64,000 nucleotides of DNA from CAZTDU01 sp050248795 (GCA_050248795.1 JBFWRS010000002.1:1-64000); one strand, 5' to 3'. Shown: positions 19,071-28,117, numbered from the stretch's first letter. Notes: generated from the letters alone by a model not told the origin. Numbers and translations: made by a program.

Positions 19071-19883
19071 ATGATCAGAAGTTTACTTGCCATCCTGGCG
19101 CTCGCCGCCGCACTCGCAGGCAGCGGCTGCTCGATGCTCGGCAGCTCGGAGGCCGACGAGACGGTCGGCTGGTCGGCGCAGCGCCTGTATGGCGAGGCCA
19201 AGGACGCGCTGTCCGGGCGCGACTACGAGAAGGCGATCAAGTATTTCGAGCGCCTGGAGGCGCGCTATCCGTATGGGCGCTACGCGCAGCAGGCGCAACT
19301 CGAAGTCGCCTATGCCTACTGGAAAAGCGGCGAACGCGCCTCGGCAATCGCGGCGACCGAGCGCTTCATCAAGCTGTACCCCGACCACACCAACGTCGAT
19401 TACGCCTACTACCTGAAGGGCCTGATCAACTTCAACGAGAACCAGGGCCTGTTCACGCGCTTTGCCGACAGCGACCTGTCGGACCGCGACCCGAAAGCCT
19501 CGCGCGAGGCGTTCGACGCCTTCCGCGAGCTGGTGACCCGGTTCCCGAAGTCCAAGTACGCCGGCGACGGCACCGAGCGCATGCGCTACCTGCTGAACGC
19601 GCTGGCCAAGTACGAAGTCCACGTCGCGCGCTACTACATGCGGCGCGGTGCCTATGTCGCCGCGGCGAATCGCGCGCAGTTCGCGCTGAAGAACTACCCG
19701 CAGGCCACCGCGATCGAGGAGGCGGTGTTCATCATGGTCAAGGCCTACGACGCGCTCGGCATGGAAGACCTGCGCAACGATGCCGACCGCGTGATGCGCA
19801 AGAACTTCCCCGACAGCAAGTACCTCACCGGCAAGGTGACGCGCAACGTGCCGTGGTGGAAGCTGTGGGACCCCGACTGGTAG
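19071..19883 (+). CDS. bamD: Outer membrane protein assembly factor BamD
   Basis: BamD is an essential lipoprotein of the BAM complex that folds beta-barrel outer-membrane proteins. The lipobox is LAGSGC with the lipidated Cys at residue 20. Five TPR-like repeats follow, including YEKAIKYFERLEARYPYG and AIAATERFIKLYPDH, and the family signature YAYYLKGLINF is present. The length of 270 is typical. This lipoprotein works with the BamA barrel, not encoded here; the TpsB barrel elsewhere in the window would be a client. Confidence 0.96.
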   Translation: MIRSLLAILALAAALAGSGCSMLGSSEADETVGWSAQRLYGEAKDALSGRDYEKAIKYFERLEARYPYGRYAQQAQLEVAYAYWKSGERASAIAATERFIKLYPDHTNVDYAYYLKGLINFNENQGLFTRFADSDLSDRDPKASREAFDAFRELVTRFPKSKYAGDGTERMRYLLNALAKYEVHVARYYMRRGAYVAAANRAQFALKNYPQATAIEEAVFIMVKAYDALGMEDLRNDADRVMRKNFPDSKYLTGKVTRNVPWWKLWDPDW

Positions 19884-19900
19884 GATCCAGGGCCTAGGGC

Positions 19901-20881
19901 CTAGAGCCCGATGCCTTCGTCCGCGATGTAGTCGCGGACCACCGTGTCGAAATCCGCGTCCGCCTGGAAGCCCATGGCAAGCGCGCGGTCCGTCCTGATC
20001 GAATTCGGCCAGCCCTGCACGATGGCGTCGATGCGCGGATCCAGCTTCCAGCTCACGCGCGCCGCCACTTTCGCGCCGGCGACACGCCCCAGCGCCTCGA
20101 TCATCCCGGGCAGCGGCACGCTGATGCCAGGCAGGTTCACCACCCGCCCCGATGGCCATGCCGATGCCGGCAGCTCGTGCGCGTGGATGAAAGCCTCGAC
20201 GCAACGCCGCGGCGACAGCAGCCAGACGCCGGTTTCCGGGCGCACCGGGCAGGCGTAGTCCACGCCGTTCAGCGGCTCGCGTATCACCGCGCTGGCAAAA
20301 GACGACGCGGCGAGGTTCGCCTTGCCCGGACGCACCACGATCGTCGGCAGCCGCAGCGACCTGCCGTCGACGAAGCCCTTGCGCGAGTAGTCGTTCAGCA
20401 GGTATTCGCCGATCACCTTCTGCGTGCCGTAGGAAGTCTGCGGCGTCGGCCTCGTCGTGTCGTCCAGCACCGGCGGCAGTTCGCCGCCGAAAGCCGCGAC
20501 CGAACTCGCGTACACCACGCGCGGCGGGCGTTCGCAGCGGCGCATGCGCTCCAGCAGCAACTGGGTACCGCCCAGGTTCACGCGCATGCCGAGATCGAAG
20601 TCGGCCTCGGCACCGGCGCTTACGACCGCGGCAAGGTGAAATACCGATGCGGTGTCCGGCTCCAGCTCGCGTTCTATCGTCTTCGCGTCCGACACGTCGC
20701 CGTTGACCACGCGCAGGCGCGGGTCGGCCGGCAGGTTCGGCGGAAACGCGGCATCCAGCAGCGTGATGCGCGAGAGCTGCGCGTCCTCGCCATCCGGCCC
20801 GCTCAGGCTCCCGCGCACCAGCAGCGCGCGCGCGAGCTTCGCGCCGAGGAATCCGCCGCCGCCGCTGATGAATATCTTCAT
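19901..20881 (-). CDS. NAD-dependent extended SDR, D-erythronate dehydrogenase-like (DenD)
   Basis: A 326-residue extended short-chain dehydrogenase. The NAD-binding motif is SGGGGFLGAKLARAL at the N-terminus. The catalytic Ser is in VVYASSVAAFGG and the Tyr/Lys in SYGTQK. Overall sequence texture (LPTIVVRPGKANLAASSF, SWKLDPRIDAIVQGWP) resembles the DenD family, which oxidises D-erythronate to 2-oxotetronate. No other erythronate genes are nearby, so substrate remains a family-level guess. Its ATG overlaps the stop of the helicase gene upstream (ATGA). Confidence 0.8.
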   Translation of the reverse strand: MKIFISGGGGFLGAKLARALLVRGSLSGPDGEDAQLSRITLLDAAFPPNLPADPRLRVVNGDVSDAKTIERELEPDTASVFHLAAVVSAGAEADFDLGMRVNLGGTQLLLERMRRCERPPRVVYASSVAAFGGELPPVLDDTTRPTPQTSYGTQKVIGEYLLNDYSRKGFVDGRSLRLPTIVVRPGKANLAASSFASAVIREPLNGVDYACPVRPETGVWLLSPRRCVEAFIHAHELPASAWPSGRVVNLPGISVPLPGMIEALGRVAGAKVAARVSWKLDPRIDAIVQGWPNSIRTDRALAMGFQADADFDTVVRDYIADEGIGL

Positions 20882-22758
20882 GCGTTCATTCTAGCGAAGA
20901 AGGCCTGCACGTCCGCGAGCTCGCGCGTCTGGCGCATGGGCGGCAGGCTCGCGCGCACGAGCCTGCCGTACGCCTTCGAATGCAGTCGCGGGTCGCACAG
21001 CACCAGCACGCCGCGGTCGCTGTCGTCGCGGATCAGCCGGCCCGCGCCCTGCTTCAGCTGCAGGATCGCCTGCGGCAGCTGGTAGGCCATGAACGGGTTT
21101 GCGCCTTCGGCGCGCATGGCGTCGATGCGCGCGGCCAGCACCGGATCGTCGGGCGGCGCGAACGGCAGCTTGTCGATGACCACCACCGAAAGGGCCTCCC
21201 CGCGCACATCCACGCCCTCCCAGAACGAGGCCGCACCCAGCAGCACCGCATTGCCCAGCTCGCGAAAGCGCTTCAGCAGCGCGCTGCGCGAGCCGCTGCC
21301 CTGCACCAGCAGCGGATAGTCGATGCGGCCTCGCAGCAGTTCGCTGGCGCGGCGCAGCGCGCGCAGCGTCGTGAACAGCAGGAATGCGCGCCCGCCGCTT
21401 GCGCGCAGCACCGGCAGCACCGCGTCGATCACCGCTTCGGTGAATGCCGGATCGTTCGGGTCGGCCGGCAGTCCGCGCGGCATGTACAGCAGCGCCTGGG
21501 TGGCGAAGTCGAACGGACTCGGCCACGCACGCGTTTCCGCGTCTTCTATGCCGATCTCGCGCTTGAAGTGCGAAAAATCATCGCCGATCGCGAGCGTCGC
21601 AGACGCGAGTATCCATGCGCGCGGATGATCCAGCATCTGGCGGCGAAAGTGCTCGCCGGTATCGAGTGGCGTTACATGCAATTGCAGCGCGTGGCTGTAG
21701 ACCTCGATCCAGCGCACGTTGCGCGCGTCGCCGTGCTCGCGAAAACCGGCCAGCAGCCCCTGTGCTTCGCCGGCGCGGCGCGCGCAGGCGCCCAGTCCCT
21801 CGGAACGCTCGGCCTGCGTCTCGAGCGTCCCGCCGAATGCACCCAGCGCCTGGCCCAGCGCGTCCAGCGCTGCCTCGAAGCCGCCAATGCGCGCGGCCTG
21901 AGCATAGGCGAGCCTGGCTGGGTCGGCGCCGAAGACCAGGCGCAGGTCGCGCGCAGCCTTGTCCAGCTTCTGTGCCGTCGCATCCAGGTCGGGAGACGCG
22001 CCGCCGGCGGCGCGCAGTTCCAGGCGTGCATCGCGTGCAAGCTCGATCAGGTGCCCGCTGGACAGGGTCTGCCCGAAGAACATGCGCGCCGTGTCGGGCA
22101 ACTGGTGTGCCTCGTCGAGGATCACGGTGTTGCAGGCCGGCAGCAGTTCGGCGACGCCTTCGTCGCGCAGCATCACGTCGGCGAAGAAAAGGTGGTGATT
22201 GACCACCACCACGTCGGCGTCGAGCGCGTTCTTGCGCGCACGCATGACGAAGCAGTCCTTGTAGCGCGGGCATTCCTGGCCGAGGCAGTTGTCGCGCGTC
22301 GAGGTCGCATGCGCCCACACCGGGGAATCCTCGGGCACTTCGGCGAGTTCGGCCTTGTCGCCGGATGCGCTCAGGCGCGAGAAGCGCTCGATCGCGCGCA
22401 GCCATGCGGCTTCGTGCCGCGACGCCAGCGTCGCATCGGCAATGGCGCGCTCGAGGCGGTGAAGGCAGACGTAATTGGCGCGACCCTTCAGCAGCGCGAG
22501 GCTGGCAGCGGAAGCGAGCGCGCGCCGCACCGCCGGCAGGTCGCGATCGTGCAGCTGGTCCTGCAGGGTCTTGGTGCCGGTCGAGATGATCACCTTGCCG
22601 CCCGCGAGCAATGCGGGCGCGAGGTAGGCGAAGGTCTTGCCGGTGCCGGTACCCGCCTCCGCGATCAGTGTGCCGGTGCGCTCGATGGCGCCCAGCACTG
22701 CGGCGGCGAACTCGAGTTGCTGGGGCCGCGGCCGGTAGCCCGTGACCTCGGCGGCCAA
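20878..22758 (-). CDS. ATP-dependent DNA helicase, DinG/YoaA family
   Basis: A superfamily 2 Fe-S helicase of the XPD type that unwinds 5'-tailed DNA during repair. Counting from the TTG start, Walker A AGTGTGKT is at 35-42. The Fe4S4 ligands are C98, C158, C163 and C169 (NYVCLH and DNCLGQECPRYKDC), and the DEAH box is at 215-218. The C-terminal RecA domain ends with QGAGRLIRDDSDRGVLVLCD. The first canonical start is the TTG, but the upstream in-frame codons read AQLFAAEGPL, which looks like the family N-terminus; a CTG at 22788 could therefore be used. The length is close to YoaA. Confidence 0.93.
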   Translation of the reverse strand: MAAEVTGYRPRPQQLEFAAAVLGAIERTGTLIAEAGTGTGKTFAYLAPALLAGGKVIISTGTKTLQDQLHDRDLPAVRRALASAASLALLKGRANYVCLHRLERAIADATLASRHEAAWLRAIERFSRLSASGDKAELAEVPEDSPVWAHATSTRDNCLGQECPRYKDCFVMRARKNALDADVVVVNHHLFFADVMLRDEGVAELLPACNTVILDEAHQLPDTARMFFGQTLSSGHLIELARDARLELRAAGGASPDLDATAQKLDKAARDLRLVFGADPARLAYAQAARIGGFEAALDALGQALGAFGGTLETQAERSEGLGACARRAGEAQGLLAGFREHGDARNVRWIEVYSHALQLHVTPLDTGEHFRRQMLDHPRAWILASATLAIGDDFSHFKREIGIEDAETRAWPSPFDFATQALLYMPRGLPADPNDPAFTEAVIDAVLPVLRASGGRAFLLFTTLRALRRASELLRGRIDYPLLVQGSGSRSALLKRFRELGNAVLLGAASFWEGVDVRGEALSVVVIDKLPFAPPDDPVLAARIDAMRAEGANPFMAYQLPQAILQLKQGAGRLIRDDSDRGVLVLCDPRLHSKAYGRLVRASLPPMRQTRELADVQAFFARMNA

Positions 22759-22904
22759 AGGACCCTCGGCGGCGAATAGCTGCGCCAGGCGAGCGGCGTT
22801 CGACGCGTTCAGTTCGTCGACTCCCGGTGCCGTGCCGACGACGGGGCAAGTAGCGTAAGTGAGCGCTTTACTTTTGCATGCATCGGCGCTAGATTACTTG
22901 AAGA

Positions 22905-23432
22905 ATGAGGCTCAACACACTGTATTTAATGATTATTGCCAGCGCCATGTCCGGCTGCGCGATGATTTCCAGTGGTCCGGCGCCGGTGCATGCGCCCGCA
23001 CCGGCGCCAATGGCGACGCATTTTCCGGACACCGACAACGCGCCGCAAGCACCATCGCGCCACGCCGAAGCCCTGCTGCAGGCGCTGCTTGCGCTGGGCG
23101 TGGACTACCAGTACGGCGGCCAGTCTCCCACAACCGGATTCGATTGCAGCGGCCTGGTTGCGCATGTGTTCCAGCAGGCATATGGCCTGCGCCTGCCCCG
23201 CAATACGCGTGGCCAGAGTCGCGTCGGCGTCGCGGTAGGCAGCGAGGAATTGCGGGCTGGAGACCTGGTGTTCTTCAATACGCTCAATCGCCCGTACTCC
23301 CATGTCGGCATCTACCTCGGCGATGGCCGCTTCGTGCATGCGCCTCGCACGGGTGCCCAAGTGCGGGTGGAGCGGCTGGAAATGGCCTACTGGGCCAGGC
23401 GCTTCGACGGCGCCAGGCGCATTCCGGTCTAG
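22905..23432 (+). CDS. NlpC/P60 (C40) family peptidoglycan endopeptidase lipoprotein
   Basis: A 175-residue lipoprotein with lipidated C18 (ASAMSGC) and a Pro/Ala-rich linker to about residue 50. The catalytic domain has C81 in FDCSGLV, H133 in YSHVGIYLG and H145 in RFVHAPRTG, the complete C40 triad. It should cut cell-wall peptides (typically the gamma-D-Glu-diaminopimelate bond) in the periplasm. It is transcribed divergently from the helicase. The upstream DNA is more AT-rich than its surroundings and likely holds its promoter. Confidence 0.92.
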   Translation: MRLNTLYLMIIASAMSGCAMISSGPAPVHAPAPAPMATHFPDTDNAPQAPSRHAEALLQALLALGVDYQYGGQSPTTGFDCSGLVAHVFQQAYGLRLPRNTRGQSRVGVAVGSEELRAGDLVFFNTLNRPYSHVGIYLGDGRFVHAPRTGAQVRVERLEMAYWARRFDGARRIPV

Positions 23433-23439
23433 CTTAGCC

Positions 23440-23468
23440 TTGACTGCTCAAATAGTAGTAGTTACCAT
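23440..23468 (+). promoter_or_regulatory. Candidate promoter of the ferric-iron binding protein gene
   Basis: TTGACT and TACCAT are separated by 17 bp. The -10 ends 6 bp before the ATG at 23475, so the predicted start coincides with the start codon. No Shine-Dalgarno sequence is visible. I see no Fur-like palindrome here. Confidence 0.5.
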
Positions 23469-23474
23469 CTGTAC

Positions 23475-24491
23475 ATGAAAACACTTCTCGTTTCTATTAT
23501 TCTCGCGGCGACCGCCGCATCCGCGCAGGCGCAGGACAAGGTCCTGAACCTGTATTCGTCGCGCCACTACCAGACCGACGAGGCCCTGTATGCCGGCTTC
23601 ACCAGACTCACCGGCATCAAGATAAATCGCATCCAGGCGGGCGAGGACGCGCTGATAGAGCGCATCCGCAACGAAGGCGAGCGCAGTCCCGCTGACGTCC
23701 TCGTCACCGTGGACGCCGGGCGGCTGTGGCGCGCCGAGCAACTGGGCCTGTTCCAGCCGGTGAAGTCGGCGCTGCTGGAAAAGCGCATTCCGGCGCACCT
23801 GCGCGAGCCGGGCGGGCTCTGGTACGGGCTGTCGTTGCGCGCACGCGTGATCGCCTACAACAAGGCCGTGGTGAAGCCGGCCGAAGTGCAGAACTATGCC
23901 GATCTCGCCGCCCCGAAATGGAAGGGCCGCGTCTGCATGCGCTCCTCGACGAACATCTACAACCTCTCGCTGATGGGCGCGCTCATCGAGCACATGGGCG
24001 AGGCGCAGGCCGAGGCCTGGGCTCGCGCCGTACGCGGCAATCTTGCGCGCGAGCCCAAAGGCGGCGACACCGACCAGCTGAAGTCGGTTGCGGCGGGAGA
24101 GTGCGACGTCACGATCAGCAACCAGTACTACTACGCGCGTCTCGCCCGCTCGGCGAAGCCCGCGGACCGTGCGGTCGCCGAGAAGATCGGCGTCGTGTTC
24201 CCGAACCAGAGCACCTGGGGCACGCACGTGAACGTGTCTGGCGCGGGCGTGCTGAAGCATGCGCCCAACCGCGAATCCGCGGTGCGCTTCCTCGAATACC
24301 TGGCGAGCGACGACGCGCAGCGCTACTTTGCGGAAGGCAACAACGAATGGCCCGCAGTGCCGACGGTGAAGATCGACAACCCGGTGCTGGCCGCGTTCGG
24401 CGCCTACAAGCAGGATGCGCTGAACGTCGCGGTGCTCGGTCGCAACCAGCCGGCGTCGCAGAAGCTCTACGACCGCGTGGCCTGGAAGTAG
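23475..24491 (+). CDS. Ferric-iron ABC transporter, periplasmic substrate-binding protein (FutA/FbpA type)
   Basis: A 338-residue periplasmic protein with signal peptide ending ASAQA near residue 20. It opens with NLYSSRHYQTDEALYAGF, a signature of the FutA subgroup of ferric-binding proteins. The tyrosine cluster NQYYYARL that coordinates Fe3+ in that group is present. It would deliver Fe3+ to the permease encoded on the opposite strand. The two genes converge and overlap by 25 bp at their 3' ends, an unusual layout for one transporter. Confidence 0.92.
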   Translation: MKTLLVSIILAATAASAQAQDKVLNLYSSRHYQTDEALYAGFTRLTGIKINRIQAGEDALIERIRNEGERSPADVLVTVDAGRLWRAEQLGLFQPVKSALLEKRIPAHLREPGGLWYGLSLRARVIAYNKAVVKPAEVQNYADLAAPKWKGRVCMRSSTNIYNLSLMGALIEHMGEAQAEAWARAVRGNLAREPKGGDTDQLKSVAAGECDVTISNQYYYARLARSAKPADRAVAEKIGVVFPNQSTWGTHVNVSGAGVLKHAPNRESAVRFLEYLASDDAQRYFAEGNNEWPAVPTVKIDNPVLAAFGAYKQDALNVAVLGRNQPASQKLYDRVAWK

Positions 24492-26107
24492 CGCTTGGAG
24501 ACAACCACCAGCGGCAACAGCGCGACCGCGACGATCAGCAGCGAAGGCAGTGCGGCTTCGGCAAGCCTCTCGTCCTTGGCAAGGTTGTAGGTTTCCACCG
24601 CCAGGGTGTCGAAGTTGAACGGGCGCAGCGCGAACGTCGCCGGCAGTTCCTTCATCACGTCGACGAAGAGCAGCAGCGCGGCGGTAGCGAGACTGGATGC
24701 AAGGAGCGGCGCGTGCACGCGCGCCAGCGTTCCCGCGGGCGTGGCGCCGAGGCTGCGCGCGGCGTCGTCCATGCCGGGCGTGATCTTGGCGAGCCCCGCC
24801 TCCATCGTTTGCAGCGCCACGGCGAGGAATCTCGCCAGGTAGGCATAGATCAGCGCCGCGACCGTTCCGGTGAGCAGCAGGCCGGTACGCCACCCGGTCG
24901 CCGCCTCGATCGCGGCACCCAGCCAGTTGTCCAGTCGCCCCAGCGGCACCAGGATGCCGACCGCGAGCACGGCGCCCGGTATCGCGTAGCCAAGCCCGGC
25001 AACACGGTTGGCGATGCGCGCGAACGGCCGGCGCGATATGCGCGCGGCGTAGACCATGGCGGTGGCGAGCGCAACACCGGCGGCGGCGGCGACGCCGGCG
25101 ATCAGCATGCTGTTGCCGGCAAGCATGGAAAGGCGCTCGGTCCAGCGCGCATCCGGGTCGGAAACGATGAGATTCACGAGTATCGCCGCCGGCAACGCGA
25201 AGCCGCACGCGACCGGCGCGGCGCAGGCGGCGAACGCAAGCCACGCCTTCCAGCCCGCCAGTGCCTGCGGCGGCACCGGCCTGCGCATCGCGCTGTGGTA
25301 GGCGGCGCGACCGCGGTTGGCGCGCTCTAGCGCAAGCACCAGGACGACGAAAGCCAGCAGGCACATGGACAGCTGGCCCGCAGCGACGCTGTCGTTCATC
25401 GACAGCCATGCCTTGAAGATCGCCGTGGTCAGAACCTCCACGCCGAAGTACGACACGGTGCCGAAATCCGCCAGCGCTTCCATCAATGCGAGCGCGGCGC
25501 CCGCCGCGATCGCCGGCCGAGCGAGCGGTACCGCGACACGCCAGAAGCTGCTCCAGGCGGAGCAGCCGGCAAGCCGGCCGGCTTCGAGCGCACTGCGAGA
25601 GATGTCGAGGAACGCGGTGCGCGCGATCAGGTACACGTACGGGTACAGCGCGAACGACAGCATGGCCGCGGCCCCCCACAGCGACCGCACCTCCGGAAAC
25701 CAGTATTCGCGCGCCTGCCAGCCGGTCGCTGCGCGCAACGCCGTCTGCACCGGTCCGGTGAACTGCAGCCAGTCGGTATACGCGTAGGCCATGACGTACG
25801 CCGGCATCGCCAGCGGCAGCACCAGGGCCCATTCCAGCAGGCGTTGTGCGGGGAAGCGAAACGCCGTCACCAGCCACGCGCTCAGCACGCCCATGGACAC
25901 CACACCCCAGGCCACGAGGACCAGCAGCAACGCGGTGTTGGCGACGTAGCGCCCCAGCACGGTTTCGGCCAGGTGCCGCCAGGTGCTCCAGCCCGGGCCC
26001 AGCGCAGTGGCGATCACGGCGATAATCGGCAGCAGCACCAGCATCGCTGCAACGCCGGAGACCCACACCAGCCCGGCAGAGCCGCCAAGCCGTTGAAAAT
26101 TAAACAT
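24467..26107 (-). CDS. Ferric-iron ABC transporter permease (fused two-domain, FbpB type)
   Basis: A 546-residue inner-membrane permease with about twelve helices arranged as two fused BPD_transp_1 domains. Each half carries an EAA-type loop for the ATPase: LEAGRLAGCSAWSSFWRVA in the first and DDAARSLGATPAGTLARVHA in the second. The fused architecture is typical of FbpB/AfuB iron permeases. The start MFNFQRLGG at 26107 is preferred over an upstream GTG/TTG because a Fur-like palindrome lies at 26118-26136, directly upstream of it. Confidence 0.92.
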   Translation of the reverse strand: MFNFQRLGGSAGLVWVSGVAAMLVLLPIIAVIATALGPGWSTWRHLAETVLGRYVANTALLLVLVAWGVVSMGVLSAWLVTAFRFPAQRLLEWALVLPLAMPAYVMAYAYTDWLQFTGPVQTALRAATGWQAREYWFPEVRSLWGAAAMLSFALYPYVYLIARTAFLDISRSALEAGRLAGCSAWSSFWRVAVPLARPAIAAGAALALMEALADFGTVSYFGVEVLTTAIFKAWLSMNDSVAAGQLSMCLLAFVVLVLALERANRGRAAYHSAMRRPVPPQALAGWKAWLAFAACAAPVACGFALPAAILVNLIVSDPDARWTERLSMLAGNSMLIAGVAAAAGVALATAMVYAARISRRPFARIANRVAGLGYAIPGAVLAVGILVPLGRLDNWLGAAIEAATGWRTGLLLTGTVAALIYAYLARFLAVALQTMEAGLAKITPGMDDAARSLGATPAGTLARVHAPLLASSLATAALLLFVDVMKELPATFALRPFNFDTLAVETYNLAKDERLAEAALPSLLIVAVALLPLVVVSKRYFQATRS

Positions 26108-26117
26108 CGTCGATTCT

Positions 26118-26136
26118 AACAAGAATGATTCTTGTT
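26118..26136. promoter_or_regulatory. Fur-box-like 9-1-9 palindrome between the divergent permease and ATPase genes
   Basis: AACAAGAAT-G-ATTCTTGTT is a perfect 9-bp inverted repeat around one base, the geometry of Fur operators, and contains the Fur-like core AGAATGATTCT. It lies 10 bp upstream of the permease ATG and overlaps the -35 zone of the ATPase gene (-10 candidate TATAGT at 26148-26153). It could repress both genes when iron is plentiful. Confidence 0.8.
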
Positions 26137-26162
26137 CTCCCAAATGCTATAGTCCTGCTGCA

Positions 26163-27236
26163 ATGAGCGAGTCTCCCATGCAACTGCAGGTAGAAGACCT
26201 GCGGCAGGCGTATGGCACGCATACCGTGGTCGACGGCCTGTCGTTCGCGCTGCGCCGTGGCGTGATCGGCTGCCTGCTCGGCCAGAGCGGCTGCGGCAAG
26301 ACCACGGTACTGCGTTGCATTGCCGGATTCGAGCCGGTGCAGGCGGGACGCATCCTGATCGACGGCGAGGTGATGTCGTCCCAGGGCACCAGCGTGCCAC
26401 CGGAAAAGCGGCGCGTCGGCATGGTGTTCCAGGACTATGCGCTGTTCCCGCACCTGACCGTGGCGCAGAACATCGCCTTCGGGTTGCGTGCGCAAGGGCG
26501 CGCCGCGCGCGTGGGCGAGCTCGCCGAGCTGGTCGGACTTGCGACGTCGTTGCAGAAATTCCCGCATGAGATCTCCGGCGGACAGCAGCAGCGTGTGGCG
26601 TTGGCGCGCGCGCTGGCGCCGAACCCCGCACTGTTGCTGCTCGACGAGCCGTTCTCGAACCTCGACACGGAACTGCGCGAACGCCTGTCGCTCGAACTTC
26701 GCGACATCCTCAAGGCCACCGGCACGACCGCGGTGCTGGTGACGCACGACCAGCATGAGGCCTTCTCGATGGCCGACGAGATCGGCGTGCTGCACGAGGG
26801 CCGCATCCAGCAGTGGGACACGCCCTACAACCTCTACCACCGCCCGGCCAATCGGTTCGTCGCCGACTTCGTCGGCCAGGGCGTGTTCCTGCCGGCAAAG
26901 GTGCTGAACGAGCGCCAGGTGGAGTTCGAGCTCGGTATCCTAGAGGGCGACATCCCCGAGGCCTGCAACATGGGCTGCGATGCCTGCGGCAAGGGCTGCC
27001 TCACCGACATCCTGCTGCGTCCGGATGACATCGTGCATGACGACCACGCGCCAGCGAAGGCCGAGGTCGTCAACAAGGCGTTCCGCGGCGCCGAGATCCT
27101 CTACACGCTGAAGCTGGAGAGCGGCCGCAAGGTGCTCGCGATGGTGCCCAGCCACCACAATCACGCGCTGGGCGAGCGCATCGGCATCCGGCTGGACGTC
27201 GATCACGTGGTCGCCTTCCAGCCCGAGGCCGCCTAG
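26163..27236 (+). CDS. Ferric-iron ABC transporter ATP-binding protein with C-terminal Cys cluster (FbpC type)
   Basis: A 357-residue ATPase that powers Fe3+ import. Walker A is at 40-48 (GQSGCGKTT), the Q-loop at Q90, the signature SGGQQQR at 138-144 and Walker B at 157-162, followed by a D-loop FSNLD. The C-terminal regulatory domain is distinctive. It holds four cysteines, C268, C272, C275 and C279 (CNMGCDACGKGC), then LTDILLRPDDIV of a TOBE-like domain. Such a cluster could bind an Fe-S cluster or metal. The gene starts 26 bp from the Fur-like palindrome. Confidence 0.93.
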   Translation: MSESPMQLQVEDLRQAYGTHTVVDGLSFALRRGVIGCLLGQSGCGKTTVLRCIAGFEPVQAGRILIDGEVMSSQGTSVPPEKRRVGMVFQDYALFPHLTVAQNIAFGLRAQGRAARVGELAELVGLATSLQKFPHEISGGQQQRVALARALAPNPALLLLDEPFSNLDTELRERLSLELRDILKATGTTAVLVTHDQHEAFSMADEIGVLHEGRIQQWDTPYNLYHRPANRFVADFVGQGVFLPAKVLNERQVEFELGILEGDIPEACNMGCDACGKGCLTDILLRPDDIVHDDHAPAKAEVVNKAFRGAEILYTLKLESGRKVLAMVPSHHNHALGERIGIRLDVDHVVAFQPEAA

Positions 27237-27241
27237 GCTCT

Positions 27242-28117
27242 TCAGCTTCCCGCCGAGTCGTCCTTCAGGCTGAAGATCACCGGCACGTCGACGGTGAACT
27301 CCTTGCCGCGCAGCGCCGCGGGGATCGGCGTCAGGGGCTTCGCTTTCCTGATCATGCCGAGTGCTGCCTTGTCGAGAATCTCGTGCCCGGTGCCGGTCTT
27401 GATGCTGAGCGACGCGATCATGCCGTTGGCGCCGATCACCATGCGCACTTCGACCTTTCCCTCCCAGTTGTTGTCCATGGCAACGCGCGGGTAGACCTTG
27501 TACTTGCGCGCATTGGTGATGATGGCAAGCCGATAGGCGCGCAGCGTACCGGCATCGGCCGCATCCACTGGCGCGGGCGCTGCCGGCGCGGGACTTGCAG
27601 GCGCGGCATCGGCAACCCTGGGGGCAGGCGCGCTTGCCGCGGGCGCAGCCGGCGCTGCAGAGACGGGCTCCACGGCAGGCGCCGATGATGCAGCTGGCGC
27701 AGGCTTCGGTGCGGCCTTCTTCGCCGCGGGCTTGGGCTTTGCCGCCGGCGCCGGCTTGGGCGCAGGTTTGGGCACGAGCGCCGGCCTGGGCGCCGGAACC
27801 GGCTTGGGTGGTGGCGGGGGAGGCGGCGGCGGATCCTCGACCGCTGGCTTGGGCGGCTCAGGTGCAGGCGGTACCGGCGCCGGGGCGACCGGTTCTGGTG
27901 CCGGGGCGGGCTTGGGCGGTGCGGCAAGGCGCGCAACGATGGGTCCAGGCGCGATGACTGGCCGCATCACCGGCTTGTGCAGGCTCTGCCAGCTCGCCAG
28001 CAGCGCGCCATGGAACAGCAGCGACGCCACAACCGCGAGCCCGACTCCCCGGTTGTCGTGACGCTGGGGAATCCACCCGCCCGGGATGACCGGTCCCATC
28101 GTCGCCACGCCAGCCAT
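27242..28117 (-). CDS. TonB-like energy transducer
   Basis: A 291-residue protein with one N-terminal membrane helix (about 25-45), a long Pro/Ala/Lys-rich periplasmic spacer (about 55-190, including nine consecutive prolines) and a TonB C-terminal domain (YPRVAMDNNWEGKVEVRMVI, then LDKAALGMIRKAKPLTPIP). It should transmit inner-membrane energy to outer-membrane receptors. No exbB or exbD is nearby. It starts 9 bp after the CoxL-like gene in the same direction and ends 5 bp from the convergent iron ATPase gene, which gives it a loose iron-uptake context. Confidence 0.9.
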   Translation of the reverse strand: MAGVATMGPVIPGGWIPQRHDNRGVGLAVVASLLFHGALLASWQSLHKPVMRPVIAPGPIVARLAAPPKPAPAPEPVAPAPVPPAPEPPKPAVEDPPPPPPPPPKPVPAPRPALVPKPAPKPAPAAKPKPAAKKAAPKPAPAASSAPAVEPVSAAPAAPAASAPAPRVADAAPASPAPAAPAPVDAADAGTLRAYRLAIITNARKYKVYPRVAMDNNWEGKVEVRMVIGANGMIASLSIKTGTGHEILDKAALGMIRKAKPLTPIPAALRGKEFTVDVPVIFSLKDDSAGS

